From: a bacterium
GTDB taxonomy: Bacteria > Planctomycetota > Planctomycetia > Gemmatales > Gemmataceae
Reading direction: 5' to 3'
Assembly: GCA_017308215.1 (NCBI GenBank)
Contig: JAFKFQ010000260.1
Span: forward strand, 17,621-81,620
DNA: 64,000 nt
In this document: piece after piece, positions 7,181-15,252 of the stretch
Numbering within the stretch: position 1 is the first letter of the stretch
How the letters are laid out: each line of letters starts with the position of its first letter
Position numbers and translations under genes: made by a program
The notes under the pieces: generated by a model
Database searches by the model: none
The model's input: the letters and a program-made list of their open reading frames with translations, nothing else
Told to the model about the DNA's origin: nothing

Positions 7181-8650
7181 GTGTGCCAGTCGAAGCCCAC
7201 CGGCGGACGGCGACCGGCCCGCCCTCGACCGCCGACCCCGACGCACGTGTACGTCCCCGACACGTTCGACCAGCACGTCCACCTGCCGGGCCACCTCCAC
7301 CGCCACGCCGACTGCGCCCGGTACTTCCTGCACCGGGTCGTCTGGGGCCGCGTCCAGCGGCGGCTGACCCTCGACCAGTACGTGCCGGTCAAGTTCGACT
7401 ACCTGCGGTCCGTCATCCCCGACCGCGTTGTCAAGCCGCTGAAGCTGGCCCTGCTCGACGCCGGCGTGGTGGAGTGCGACGGCCAGTACGTCGAGGGCGA
7501 GAAGGCACTGGGCTACCGGCTGCGCCCGCCGCACAGCGCGGCCCGGATCGTCCGCACCCGCCTGAGCGACGGGGCGACCGCCGACAAGGTGCGGGCGAAC
7601 CGGCGGGCCGAGTTCAAGCGGATTCGGCTGGATGTACACCGTCATCTGCTGGGTCAGTACCGCCGGCTGGAGATCGACCTGCCGCTGGCCCTCCACCTGC
7701 TCGAAGGCGACCCGGACTTCGAGGTCAACAAGATCCCCCCGCAGCAGATCGCCGAGAGGGACTGGTCGTTCTCCGTGTGCCGGTACGGGCGGGTTCATAC
7801 CGACCTGACCCGGTGCCCAAGGGCGGTGCGCCCCGCGCTCCGGGTGGACGGCCTACCGCTGATCGAGATCGACGTGGCTAATAGCCAGCCGTTGTTCTTG
7901 GCGCTCTTGCTTATCAACCACCGGCGGCAGGGTAATAAGACGTTCGGGTACGTCACCTTTCCCGAGAAGCGGACCAACCCCTACTCCAAGATCGACGAGA
8001 TCGTGAGCCGTACCATCATCCACTTCTCCCAAAGAGAAGAGAACACAATCACCCCACTTCCCCCACTGTCCATTACGACTCGCATGGGATGCGATGAAGA
8101 GGAGAAATGCCTTGAAAAACCGGTACTTGTGGCAAGAGACAATGACACGGACACGAGCAGAGCCTATCAGGACATCTTGAAGCAGGACGAGATATGCTTC
8201 ATACAATTGTGCGAGAATGGCGGGCTGTACGAGGACTTCATGGACCGGCTGGAACTGCCCGTTCGGATGTGGGTGAAGGCGCAGTTCTTCGAGGTCATCT
8301 ACGGGGACAACCGCAGCCGATCTCCCCTGAAGGCCGACTTCGCCGAGGTCTTCCCGAACGTCGCCGAGGTGGTGCGGGTCCACAAGCGCAAGGACCACGG
8401 CTTCCTGCCCCGGCTGATGCAGAATATCGAGGCCAACTTCGTCATCAACACCGTCTGCCGCCGGCTCATGAAAGAACTGCCCGAGGCCCCGGTGCTGACG
8501 ATCCACGACTGCGTACTCACCACGCCGCCCTACGAGGACGCCATCGCCGGCGTCATGCGGGAGGAGTTCGCGCGGCTGGGACTGCACCCCACGTTCCACA
8601 TCAAGCGGCACGGGGGCACACCCCAGCCCGAGCAGCGAGGTCAATCATGA
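7181..8650 (+). CDS. Divergent Pol I-superfamily polymerase
   Basis: A 489-residue protein with all three palm/finger motifs of the Pol I superfamily in order. Motif A is IEIDVANSQP (D231), motif B is RMWVKAQFFEVIYG (R and K followed by YG at the spacing of E. coli Pol I), and motif C is LTIHDCV (H442-D443). There is no exonuclease domain and the thumb is not obvious. Similar motifs occur in T7-type RNA polymerases, so DNA versus RNA synthesis is open. The start is GTG at 7181 behind GGAGGGG. Residues about 265-345 are encoded by AT-richer DNA and may be an insertion. Neighbours (AAA+ ATPase, HTH proteins) suggest a plasmid- or phage-type replication module. Confidence 0.7.
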   Translation: MCQSKPTGGRRPARPRPPTPTHVYVPDTFDQHVHLPGHLHRHADCARYFLHRVVWGRVQRRLTLDQYVPVKFDYLRSVIPDRVVKPLKLALLDAGVVECDGQYVEGEKALGYRLRPPHSAARIVRTRLSDGATADKVRANRRAEFKRIRLDVHRHLLGQYRRLEIDLPLALHLLEGDPDFEVNKIPPQQIAERDWSFSVCRYGRVHTDLTRCPRAVRPALRVDGLPLIEIDVANSQPLFLALLLINHRRQGNKTFGYVTFPEKRTNPYSKIDEIVSRTIIHFSQREENTITPLPPLSITTRMGCDEEEKCLEKPVLVARDNDTDTSRAYQDILKQDEICFIQLCENGGLYEDFMDRLELPVRMWVKAQFFEVIYGDNRSRSPLKADFAEVFPNVAEVVRVHKRKDHGFLPRLMQNIEANFVINTVCRRLMKELPEAPVLTIHDCVLTTPPYEDAIAGVMREEFARLGLHPTFHIKRHGGTPQPEQRGQS

Positions 8651-9756
8651 GCCTGACCACCAAGATCCAGTGGTGCGACTCCACGGTGAACCCGACGATG
8701 GGGTGCGAGGGCTGCGAGCTCTGGACCCCGAGGGTGAAGAAGTGCTACGCGGGGATGCTCCACACCCGATTCGGCGGGGTGACGAAGGGGTACTCGCCGC
8801 GGTTCGAGGAGTTGACCTTCTGGCCGGGGCGGATGGCCGAGACGGCGGGGTGGCCGGACCTCACCGGGACCAAGCGGAAGGACAAGCCGTGGCTCGACGG
8901 CTTGCCCCGGTTGGTCTTCGTTTCGGACATGTCGGACGCCCTCTCGGCGGCGGTCCCGTTCGACTTTCTGGAGGAGCAGGTCGTCCGCACAGCGACCTCG
9001 GCGGACGGCCAGCGGCACCAGTGGCTCTGGCTGACCAAGCGGCCCGAGAGGATGGCCGAACTCGGTGCCGTTTTGAAAGCCAAGAACATCGCGTGGCCCG
9101 ACAACCTGTGGGCCGGTACGAGCATCACAACGCAGGCGACCACCGCGCGGATCAAGAACCTCCTCCGCACCGGGGGCTCCGAGACGATCCGGTTCCTGTC
9201 CGTGGAACCCCAGCAGGGGCCGGTTGACCTGTCACCGTGGCTCCCGGACCTCGACTGGGTCATCCAAGGCGGCGAGTCAGGGCGCGGCGCGCGGCAGTTC
9301 CAACTCCCGTGGGCGCTCGACATGATCCGGCAGTGCCGGGAGGCCGGGGTGCCGTACTTCCTCAAGCAACTCGGGAGCGTGGTCTTCTCCGGGGGCCGCC
9401 GGCTCTTCTTCAAGGACAACCACGCGGGCGACTGGTCCGAATGGCCGACGGAGATCCGCGTGCGGCAGATGCCCCACACCGGTCCGGCTGGCGGCCCCGG
9501 CGTGGGCGACCCCGCCGGGGCGGTCGCCGCGGCCCCGGCGCCTGTAGGCCCGCGAGTGCCCCTCGTGGTGATCGAGCCCCCGAGCAACCGGCGGGAAGCC
9601 GCCCTCAAGGCGTGGGAGACCCGCAGGCGGAAGGAGCAGGCGAAGAAGCGGGCCGAGGCGGCGCGGAAGGCGTGGGAGACCCGAAGAGACAACGACCGAA
9701 AGAGGACGCGGAGTGAGGCGGCTAAACGGGCGTGGAAGACCCGCCGAGGGCAGTGA
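8647..9756 (+). CDS. DUF5131 (phage Gp37/Gp68) family protein
   Basis: A 369-residue protein. The N-terminus (KIQWCDSTVNPTMGC, then a CEGCELW segment and a following CYAGM) and the internal LWLTKRPERM and GGESGRGAR segments match the DUF5131 family, common in phages and mobile elements and cysteine-rich like radical-SAM or Fe-S proteins. The biochemical role is not established. Odd feature: residues about 315-369 carry three copies of an A-x-KAWETRR-type basic repeat, likely a nucleic-acid-binding tail. The start overlaps the polymerase stop (ATGA). Confidence 0.85.
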   Translation: MSLTTKIQWCDSTVNPTMGCEGCELWTPRVKKCYAGMLHTRFGGVTKGYSPRFEELTFWPGRMAETAGWPDLTGTKRKDKPWLDGLPRLVFVSDMSDALSAAVPFDFLEEQVVRTATSADGQRHQWLWLTKRPERMAELGAVLKAKNIAWPDNLWAGTSITTQATTARIKNLLRTGGSETIRFLSVEPQQGPVDLSPWLPDLDWVIQGGESGRGARQFQLPWALDMIRQCREAGVPYFLKQLGSVVFSGGRRLFFKDNHAGDWSEWPTEIRVRQMPHTGPAGGPGVGDPAGAVAAAPAPVGPRVPLVVIEPPSNRREAALKAWETRRRKEQAKKRAEAARKAWETRRDNDRKRTRSEAAKRAWKTRRGQ

Positions 9757-9771
9757 CCTGCCGTCCCACGG

Positions 9772-9812
9772 CTTCTCACTTTCTCACTTTCTCGCCGATG
9801 AGAAGTGAGAAC
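9772..9812. repeat. Iteron-like cluster, right end of module
   Basis: On the minus strand there are three tandem 8-bp units (GCGAGAAA, GTGAGAAA, GTGAGAAG, from 9795 down to 9772). On the plus strand the pair ATGAGAA, GTGAGAAC follows at 9798-9812. The three-unit array matches the left cluster at 20 of 24 positions in inverted orientation. It begins 16 nt after the DUF5131 stop. Confidence 0.65.
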
Positions 9813-9826
9813 TCTGGGCAATCACG

Positions 9827-10797
9827 TCAGCGGCCTCGCAGTCCACGCGAAGGCGTCAGACTCCCCGCCGCGGCGCGGGCCGCGTCCCACGACCCGAAGA
9901 ACTGGCGGGCCTGCTTGATACCGGCCAGACCCAGAGCCGCGACCGCCCGGAGGTTGAGCGGCTGGTCCTCGGCCTTCAGCCACCGGATCTCCGCGAGCAC
10001 CTTGTCCTTCGTCCAGTCGAGCCGTTTTTTGATGCCCGGGTAGGGCGCGCCGGTCACCGCCTCGACGAACTCGGCCCACCCCGTCCCCACGTACTTGTGG
10101 ACGAAATGCCGAATGTCGCGGGGCGCGTCACGGGACAGGAGGGACTCCTTGGCGGCGGCCCGCCAACGAACCCAGTCTTCCGCGCTCGGGCGGTCCCACG
10201 CGCAACTTGGCATCTTGTGGTCGTCGGGGTCCAAGCCCGCGGCCTGAAGAGCCTTGGCCCAACTCCGGGGGGAACATCTTCGTGGCGGCGTTGTGGAGGG
10301 CGGGGTGCTGCTGCTCGACGCTCTTGGCGGTCGAGGGGGACGCCCTCGACCGCCAGCTCCTTGATCCGCTCGACCACCCTGTCACGGGTCCAGCGCCGGA
10401 CGCCGGTGACCTGCTCGTAGTTGAGCCCCGCCGCCGCGGCGGCATTCGGCCACCCGCCGAACAGTCGCCGACCGACCTCGTACAGCCAGACGGGCACCTG
10501 CTTGCCGCGGAGGCTCTTCCCGGCCCGGTGCCGCCGCCGGATCTCGGCCACGACCGACTCGGGCGTCCGGTGCTGGCCGCGCTGCTCCCAGAACTCGTCC
10601 TTGCCCTCGCTAATCTTCCGCCGCGACTCTCCGCACATGGAGTAGGCGAGGTCGAACTCGGCCATGTAGTCGAGGATCGGGTGGTCGTCCTCGAAGTGGT
10701 GGTTCATTCGGAGGTGAAAGACGGTGATCGCCCGGAACCGCTTCCGACACAATTTGCAGATCACGTGAGTCGTCGGAGGGCGGTGCTCTCGGGCCAT
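9827..10797 (-). pseudogene. Zinc-finger / HNH-repeat protein, two frameshifts
   Basis: The start at 10797 has AAGGAG upstream. Residues about 8-35 form a C2H2-like finger (ICKLCRKRF ... HLRMNHH). Then come repeats of the homing-endonuclease-associated (HNH_repeat) type: VVAEIRRRHRAGKSL, VVERIKELAVEGVPLD, and in the last frame VLAEIRWLKAEDQPL with FGSWDAARAAAG. The reading frame changes twice, near 10335 and near 10250, each time by one base. The pieces joined give a protein of about 320 residues. No HNH nuclease domain is visible. The gene is either decayed or carries two indel errors. Confidence 0.7.
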
Positions 10798-10873
10798 GAT
10801 CGAGGCTCCTTTCTCCACCCAGAGGCGGGTGTGCCGTTCCCTCAGCGGCACGTTGCCTTGGAATGCCAGAAGC

Positions 10874-11629
10874 TCATGGGATACGACTGATCGCTTCCTT
10901 TACGTGATCGAGCAGTCTGTCCACGTGCCGCTCCATCCCTTGACGGGTGGTGGCGGGCGTTGTCCCCGCGATCTCGTGGCCTACTTCGTTCCGAAGCCGC
11001 GTGTAGATCGTTTCGCCACGGCCTTGATGGGCGTTGAACACCGTCTGGACCGTCGGCTCCACTGAAGTGATGAATGCGTCCACCTGCTTCTGGGTGTGGT
11101 TGCTTCCACCTTGGAGGGACAGGAGGATTTTGTACAGGTGCATGAACCGAGCCACCGGATCGTCCTGCCGAATGATCAAGCGAATCTGAGAGTAATAGGC
11201 GTCCTTGGCCGGTTCTTCACAAACGATCGCCGGGGCCAGCTGGGCGACATCCTGCGTCGTGATGGACTTGACTGTGTGGCCGACGGCGACGAGCGTGCAG
11301 TACGTCGCCAGTATCGCAGGGACAGTACCCGATCCGTCCTGTCGCAGGAAGATGGCCTCGCGTCTCACGGGGTCACCGACCGGCACCTTGTAGGCGAATG
11401 CGAGTCGGTCGGCGACTTGCGTGGCGATGACGAGTGCGATACTCGCAGCGTCCTCTGTCGAGGCAACCTCCTTGAATGCGACCTTGACCGTGACAGACCG
11501 CTCGCCCGACGAGACCACCTCGACCTTGTCCACACCGGGGTAGGATGGAAACGACAGGTCGAAGGCAGGCAGCTGGATCAGGGAGTAGCCCCCGATTTCC
11601 AAGTTGTAGATCTGGTGGCCGCTCAACAT
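10874..11629 (-). CDS. HEPN-like protein next to BREX
   Basis: A 251-residue protein whose C-terminal region (about residues 175-250) holds YTRLRNEVGHE, an R-N-x3-H arrangement typical of HEPN domains (often RNases in defence loci). The segment PVARFMHLYKILLSLQGG before it resembles proteins annotated as MauJ-like or ApeA/HEPN-like. The N-terminal half is beta-rich and unassigned. The ATG at 11629 was chosen over upstream starts because the extra sequence is low-complexity. It lies 218 nt downstream of brxHI on the same strand and has somewhat lower GC than BREX, so it may be a separately acquired companion. Confidence 0.6.
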   Translation of the reverse strand: MLSGHQIYNLEIGGYSLIQLPAFDLSFPSYPGVDKVEVVSSGERSVTVKVAFKEVASTEDAASIALVIATQVADRLAFAYKVPVGDPVRREAIFLRQDGSGTVPAILATYCTLVAVGHTVKSITTQDVAQLAPAIVCEEPAKDAYYSQIRLIIRQDDPVARFMHLYKILLSLQGGSNHTQKQVDAFITSVEPTVQTVFNAHQGRGETIYTRLRNEVGHEIAGTTPATTRQGMERHVDRLLDHVKEAISRIP

Positions 11630-11847
11630 CGTGAATCTCCGTGAGTGTCCGTCTCTCTGGCAGTCGTCGTCCTGTCTCGTTCGCGCAGTGACGGCGAGGC
11701 GACTTTGCGTCACCGCAGCACTTTCACCCGTTGGATCGGAGTAGGACACCGGACTGGCACGCCCTCGACCCCGCCAAGTGCCACGAGGAAGTACCGCTTA
11801 TCCCCGACCTATTGAGGCCACTGCCGACCGCTCTTTGTTACTCGCGG

Positions 11848-13935
11848 TCAACTCGCCACCACACGTCTCGGCTCGGCCAGAATCGCCCTCACTGCTCCCG
11901 CGTCGTTGAACCGGGCGCAGAACACTTCGGCGGCGAAGTGCGGCGGCAGGCACTCGGAGAACTTCATGCCCTCGATGGCGTCATCGGCGGGGACCGGTTC
12001 GATCCGGTCAGCGGTGAGACTTCCGATCAACTCTTCGACCTCGTTCAGCTTCAAGGAAGTTGAGAAGCGGAGCGACAGGTTGTCCACTCGCACTTCGGCC
12101 TCGGGTCGCAAGTGGTCTGCCAGCAGGGTATTCGCCACCCCACCGCCGAACGTCCACCAGCGGACCTCCCCGCCGGGGTGCAGCACGAGGCTCGTCGTGT
12201 CCGCTGACGCCCACGGGTACTCCGTGCGGATCTCGTTGATCTGGGCGGTCGCCCGCTGCGACCAGTCCGGCTGGTCGGCGTCGCCGGCAACGAGGCGGCG
12301 GATTCTCTGGCAGACCCGGTAGCTCAGGAACTGCCCCTCCCCCAGCCAGCGGGACCGGCCCCGCTCTTCGGCGGGCTCGACGTGGGCGATCCGGCGCTTC
12401 CAGTCCAAGTGCTTTGTTTTCCAACTGCGACCGGCGAGGACGATGACCGGCGGCCCCTCGTCCCGCTTGTAGAATGTGGACTCGTGGACGGACCCGAGTT
12501 CCTTCTGTCCGGCCATCACCCGGAACAGCGGCGGCGAGGTGAACACCGACAACAGCTCCATGAAATTCTTGCGACCGTACCTCGCCTCGCCCTCAGGGGC
12601 GAAGGAGAGCACGCCGTCGTCGGACCACAGCACGCCGGAACTCAGCATGAAGTCCACGAGGTCCGCGACCGCGCTCCGGTCCGTCGCGGCGAAGCCGGGG
12701 ACGGTCGCCACCCAGTCGAACCACTCGCTCCGTCCCACCCCCCGCTCTTGTAGGACCAGCGCCATCAACTGCTGGGCGAGGATGTGGTACGGCTTGGGCG
12801 GGGCCGCGACCGGCTCGACGAACCCGTCCTGCCACAAGTCGATCAGCGCCGCCGCGCGCAGGAGGCCCTCATCGGTCGTGGCGAGGAACGTGCAGTTCGA
12901 CGCGGTGCCACTTCGCCGGCCCGTGCGGCCCATACGTTGCAGGAACGACGAAACCGTGGGCGGGGCGTCGATCTGGATCACCCGGTCGAGGTCGCCCACG
13001 TCGAGCCCCAGTTCGAGGGAACTGGTGGCGACGATCACGCAGTTCTGCCGCTCGGAGAACGCCCGCTCGGCGCGGCGGCGCTCCTCCAGCCCCAGCGAAC
13101 TGTGCGACACGAATGTTTCCACTCCGTCCTGCCGCAGCAGCATCGACAGTTGCTCGACCCGCGACCGGCTGTCGCAGAACACGAGGCGCTTCTGGCCGGG
13201 GTGGAGGAGGCGGATGACCTTGGCGGCGTTGGGCAGCGAGGCGACGTAGTCGAGTTGGACATCCGGGCGGTTGCGGGCGGACGGCTCGGGCCGGACGACC
13301 CGCTTCTCCCGCGTCGAACCGGACGACAGCCAGTCCAGCATCTCGCCGGGGTTGCCGACCGTCGCCGACAGGCCGATTCGCTGGATGTCCCGGTCGGCGA
13401 AGCGCCGGACGCGGGCCAGCACGGACAGCAGGTGCCAGCCCCGGTCGTCCCCGGCGAAGGCGTGCAGCTCGTCGATGACGACCGCGCGGACGTTCTGGAA
13501 AAATCGCCGGTGGTCGATCTTTGTCGAGACGAGCAGGACTTCGAGCGACTCGGGCGTCGTCAGCAGGCAGTCGGGCGGTTCGGCCATCATCCGCCGCTTG
13601 TCGCCCTGCGCCGTATCGCCGTGCCAGCACGCCGCGCCCCGCCCAACGAGCCGGAAGTACCGCCGCAGCCGCTCCTCCTGATTGTTGAGCAGCGCGCGGA
13701 TCGGGCTCACGTACAGGACGCTGAGGCCGGTCCACCCTTCGGTGAGCATCTGCGAGATGACCGGGAAGAACGCCGCCTCGGTCTTGCCGCCGGCGGTCGG
13801 GGCGAGGACGACGAGGTTGGCCCCGGCCAGAAACCCCTCGATGGACAGGCTCTGCACCGGTCGCAACTCGCCCCAGCCGAGGGAGTTGACGACGTGGTGC
13901 TGCAGGGCCGGGTGCAGGCGGTCGAAGGTGCTCAC
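11848..13935 (-). CDS. brxHI: BREX-2 helicase BrxHI
   Basis: A 695-residue DEAD/DEAH-box superfamily 2 helicase. Motif I is APTAGGKT (residues 45-52), motif II is VIDELH, motif III is LSATVGNP, and motif VI is QRMGRTGR. The C-terminal part carries the region expected in Lhr-like helicases. The start is GTG at 13935, overlapping the brxD stop (GTGA). In type 2 BREX loci this is the helicase that accompanies BrxD, PglZ, PglY, PglX and PglW. It is the last of the six core genes in the operon. Confidence 0.9.
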   Translation of the reverse strand: MSTFDRLHPALQHHVVNSLGWGELRPVQSLSIEGFLAGANLVVLAPTAGGKTEAAFFPVISQMLTEGWTGLSVLYVSPIRALLNNQEERLRRYFRLVGRGAACWHGDTAQGDKRRMMAEPPDCLLTTPESLEVLLVSTKIDHRRFFQNVRAVVIDELHAFAGDDRGWHLLSVLARVRRFADRDIQRIGLSATVGNPGEMLDWLSSGSTREKRVVRPEPSARNRPDVQLDYVASLPNAAKVIRLLHPGQKRLVFCDSRSRVEQLSMLLRQDGVETFVSHSSLGLEERRRAERAFSERQNCVIVATSSLELGLDVGDLDRVIQIDAPPTVSSFLQRMGRTGRRSGTASNCTFLATTDEGLLRAAALIDLWQDGFVEPVAAPPKPYHILAQQLMALVLQERGVGRSEWFDWVATVPGFAATDRSAVADLVDFMLSSGVLWSDDGVLSFAPEGEARYGRKNFMELLSVFTSPPLFRVMAGQKELGSVHESTFYKRDEGPPVIVLAGRSWKTKHLDWKRRIAHVEPAEERGRSRWLGEGQFLSYRVCQRIRRLVAGDADQPDWSQRATAQINEIRTEYPWASADTTSLVLHPGGEVRWWTFGGGVANTLLADHLRPEAEVRVDNLSLRFSTSLKLNEVEELIGSLTADRIEPVPADDAIEGMKFSECLPPHFAAEVFCARFNDAGAVRAILAEPRRVVAS

Positions 13936-15248
13936 GGGTCGAGCTCGATGTCGTCCACGGAGGCGGCCTGCGCCTCACGCTCCACCGCGGTCAGTTCGCC
14001 AGCGGCCACGGTCAACTGGTAGTGCCGGGTCGGGTCGAAGTCGGCGAACTGGTCGATCCGGTCCAGCACGTCGGCGACCAGCTTCTTCAGGAACAACCGC
14101 GGGGCGATCCCGACTTTGCCGCCCAACTTTCCGGCAACCGACCGGGCCAGCGCCTCAATGTAGGCGTCGTCGGCCCGGCCCCGGACCCGCTCGGGCGACG
14201 AGCAGTCGGTGACGAACAGGTCGCGGACCTTGACGCCGACCTCCAGCAGCCGGGCGTGGTCGAACGGCGGCAGGCGAAGCTGCACGGCCCTCGGGTTGTC
14301 GAACCGGGCGTCGGTCTGGAAGTCCACATGCAGTCGCTGGGCGAGCGGCTCCAGCCGCTGCACCCCCTGCGGCCCGTCGAAGAACGCCGGTGTGCCGGTG
14401 ATGAGCAGGCACAGGTTCGGGAACCGCCCGCCGTCGATGTCGTCGATCAGCTGCCGCAGGGCGTTGAGCCCCTTCTCCCGCACGTCTCCCCGGACGCGCT
14501 GGAGCGTCTCGATCTCGTCGAGGACGAGGACCAGCCCGGAGTAGCCCGAGTCTTTCAGGATCAGCAGCAGCCCCCGGAGGAAGCTGAGGGCGGCGAAGTG
14601 GTCCACGTCTCCTTTGACCCCTGCGACCCGTTTGACCCCCGCCGCCACGTGCGGCTGGCCGGCGAGCCACCCGGCGAGGCCCTCGGCGGTGGCGTGGTCG
14701 TCCTGCCGCTGGGCCGTCCGGTACGCCCGCAGGGCGGCGGCGAACTGCGGCGTCGCGCGGGTGATCTCGACGAGCCGCTGCTCCAGCAGGTCGTCGGCCC
14801 GGCGCGCCAGCCCCGCCGCGTCGGACGGATCGACGGTGCCCTCGGCGAGCACGTCCTCCTCAAGGGCGTAGAACCAGCCGTCGATCACCGAGCGGAACGC
14901 GCCGAGGAAGCAGTCGGCGGTGGACAACTGCTCCGTCGCGCGGCGGTACACCGTCTCCAGCCGGTGCAGCGGCGTCTCCGCCTCGGAGATCTGGACCTCG
15001 GCGGTGGCGAACCCCTTCTTCTTTGCGTGTTCCTGCACCCACCGCCCGAAGAACGTCTTGCCGCAGCCGTAGTCGCCCCTCACGGCCTTGAACACGGAAC
15101 TGCCTTGAGCCACGTCAGCCAGTTCCGCCGCCATCGCGGGCTCGAAGCGGCTCAAGCCCACGGCGAAGAAGTCCAGCCCGCGCTGGGGGACGGTCCCCTT
15201 TCGCAGTGCGGCGATAATTTCACGGCGGCGTTCCGGGCTGATGTCCAT
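13932..15248 (-). CDS. brxD: BREX-2 ATP-binding protein BrxD
   Basis: A 438-residue ATPase. The N-terminus is ISPERRREIIAALRKGTVP, Walker A is GDYGCGKT (residues 58-65), and Walker B is LVLVLDEIETL near residue 245, followed by an arginine-finger-like LITGTPAFFDG region. These features match BrxD (DUF2791-type ATP-binding proteins) of BREX types 2 and 6. It lies 4 nt after pglZ and overlaps brxHI, so all are probably cotranscribed. Confidence 0.9.
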   Translation of the reverse strand: MDISPERRREIIAALRKGTVPQRGLDFFAVGLSRFEPAMAAELADVAQGSSVFKAVRGDYGCGKTFFGRWVQEHAKKKGFATAEVQISEAETPLHRLETVYRRATEQLSTADCFLGAFRSVIDGWFYALEEDVLAEGTVDPSDAAGLARRADDLLEQRLVEITRATPQFAAALRAYRTAQRQDDHATAEGLAGWLAGQPHVAAGVKRVAGVKGDVDHFAALSFLRGLLLILKDSGYSGLVLVLDEIETLQRVRGDVREKGLNALRQLIDDIDGGRFPNLCLLITGTPAFFDGPQGVQRLEPLAQRLHVDFQTDARFDNPRAVQLRLPPFDHARLLEVGVKVRDLFVTDCSSPERVRGRADDAYIEALARSVAGKLGGKVGIAPRLFLKKLVADVLDRIDQFADFDPTRHYQLTVAAGELTAVEREAQAASVDDIELDP

Positions 15249-15252
15249 CGGC

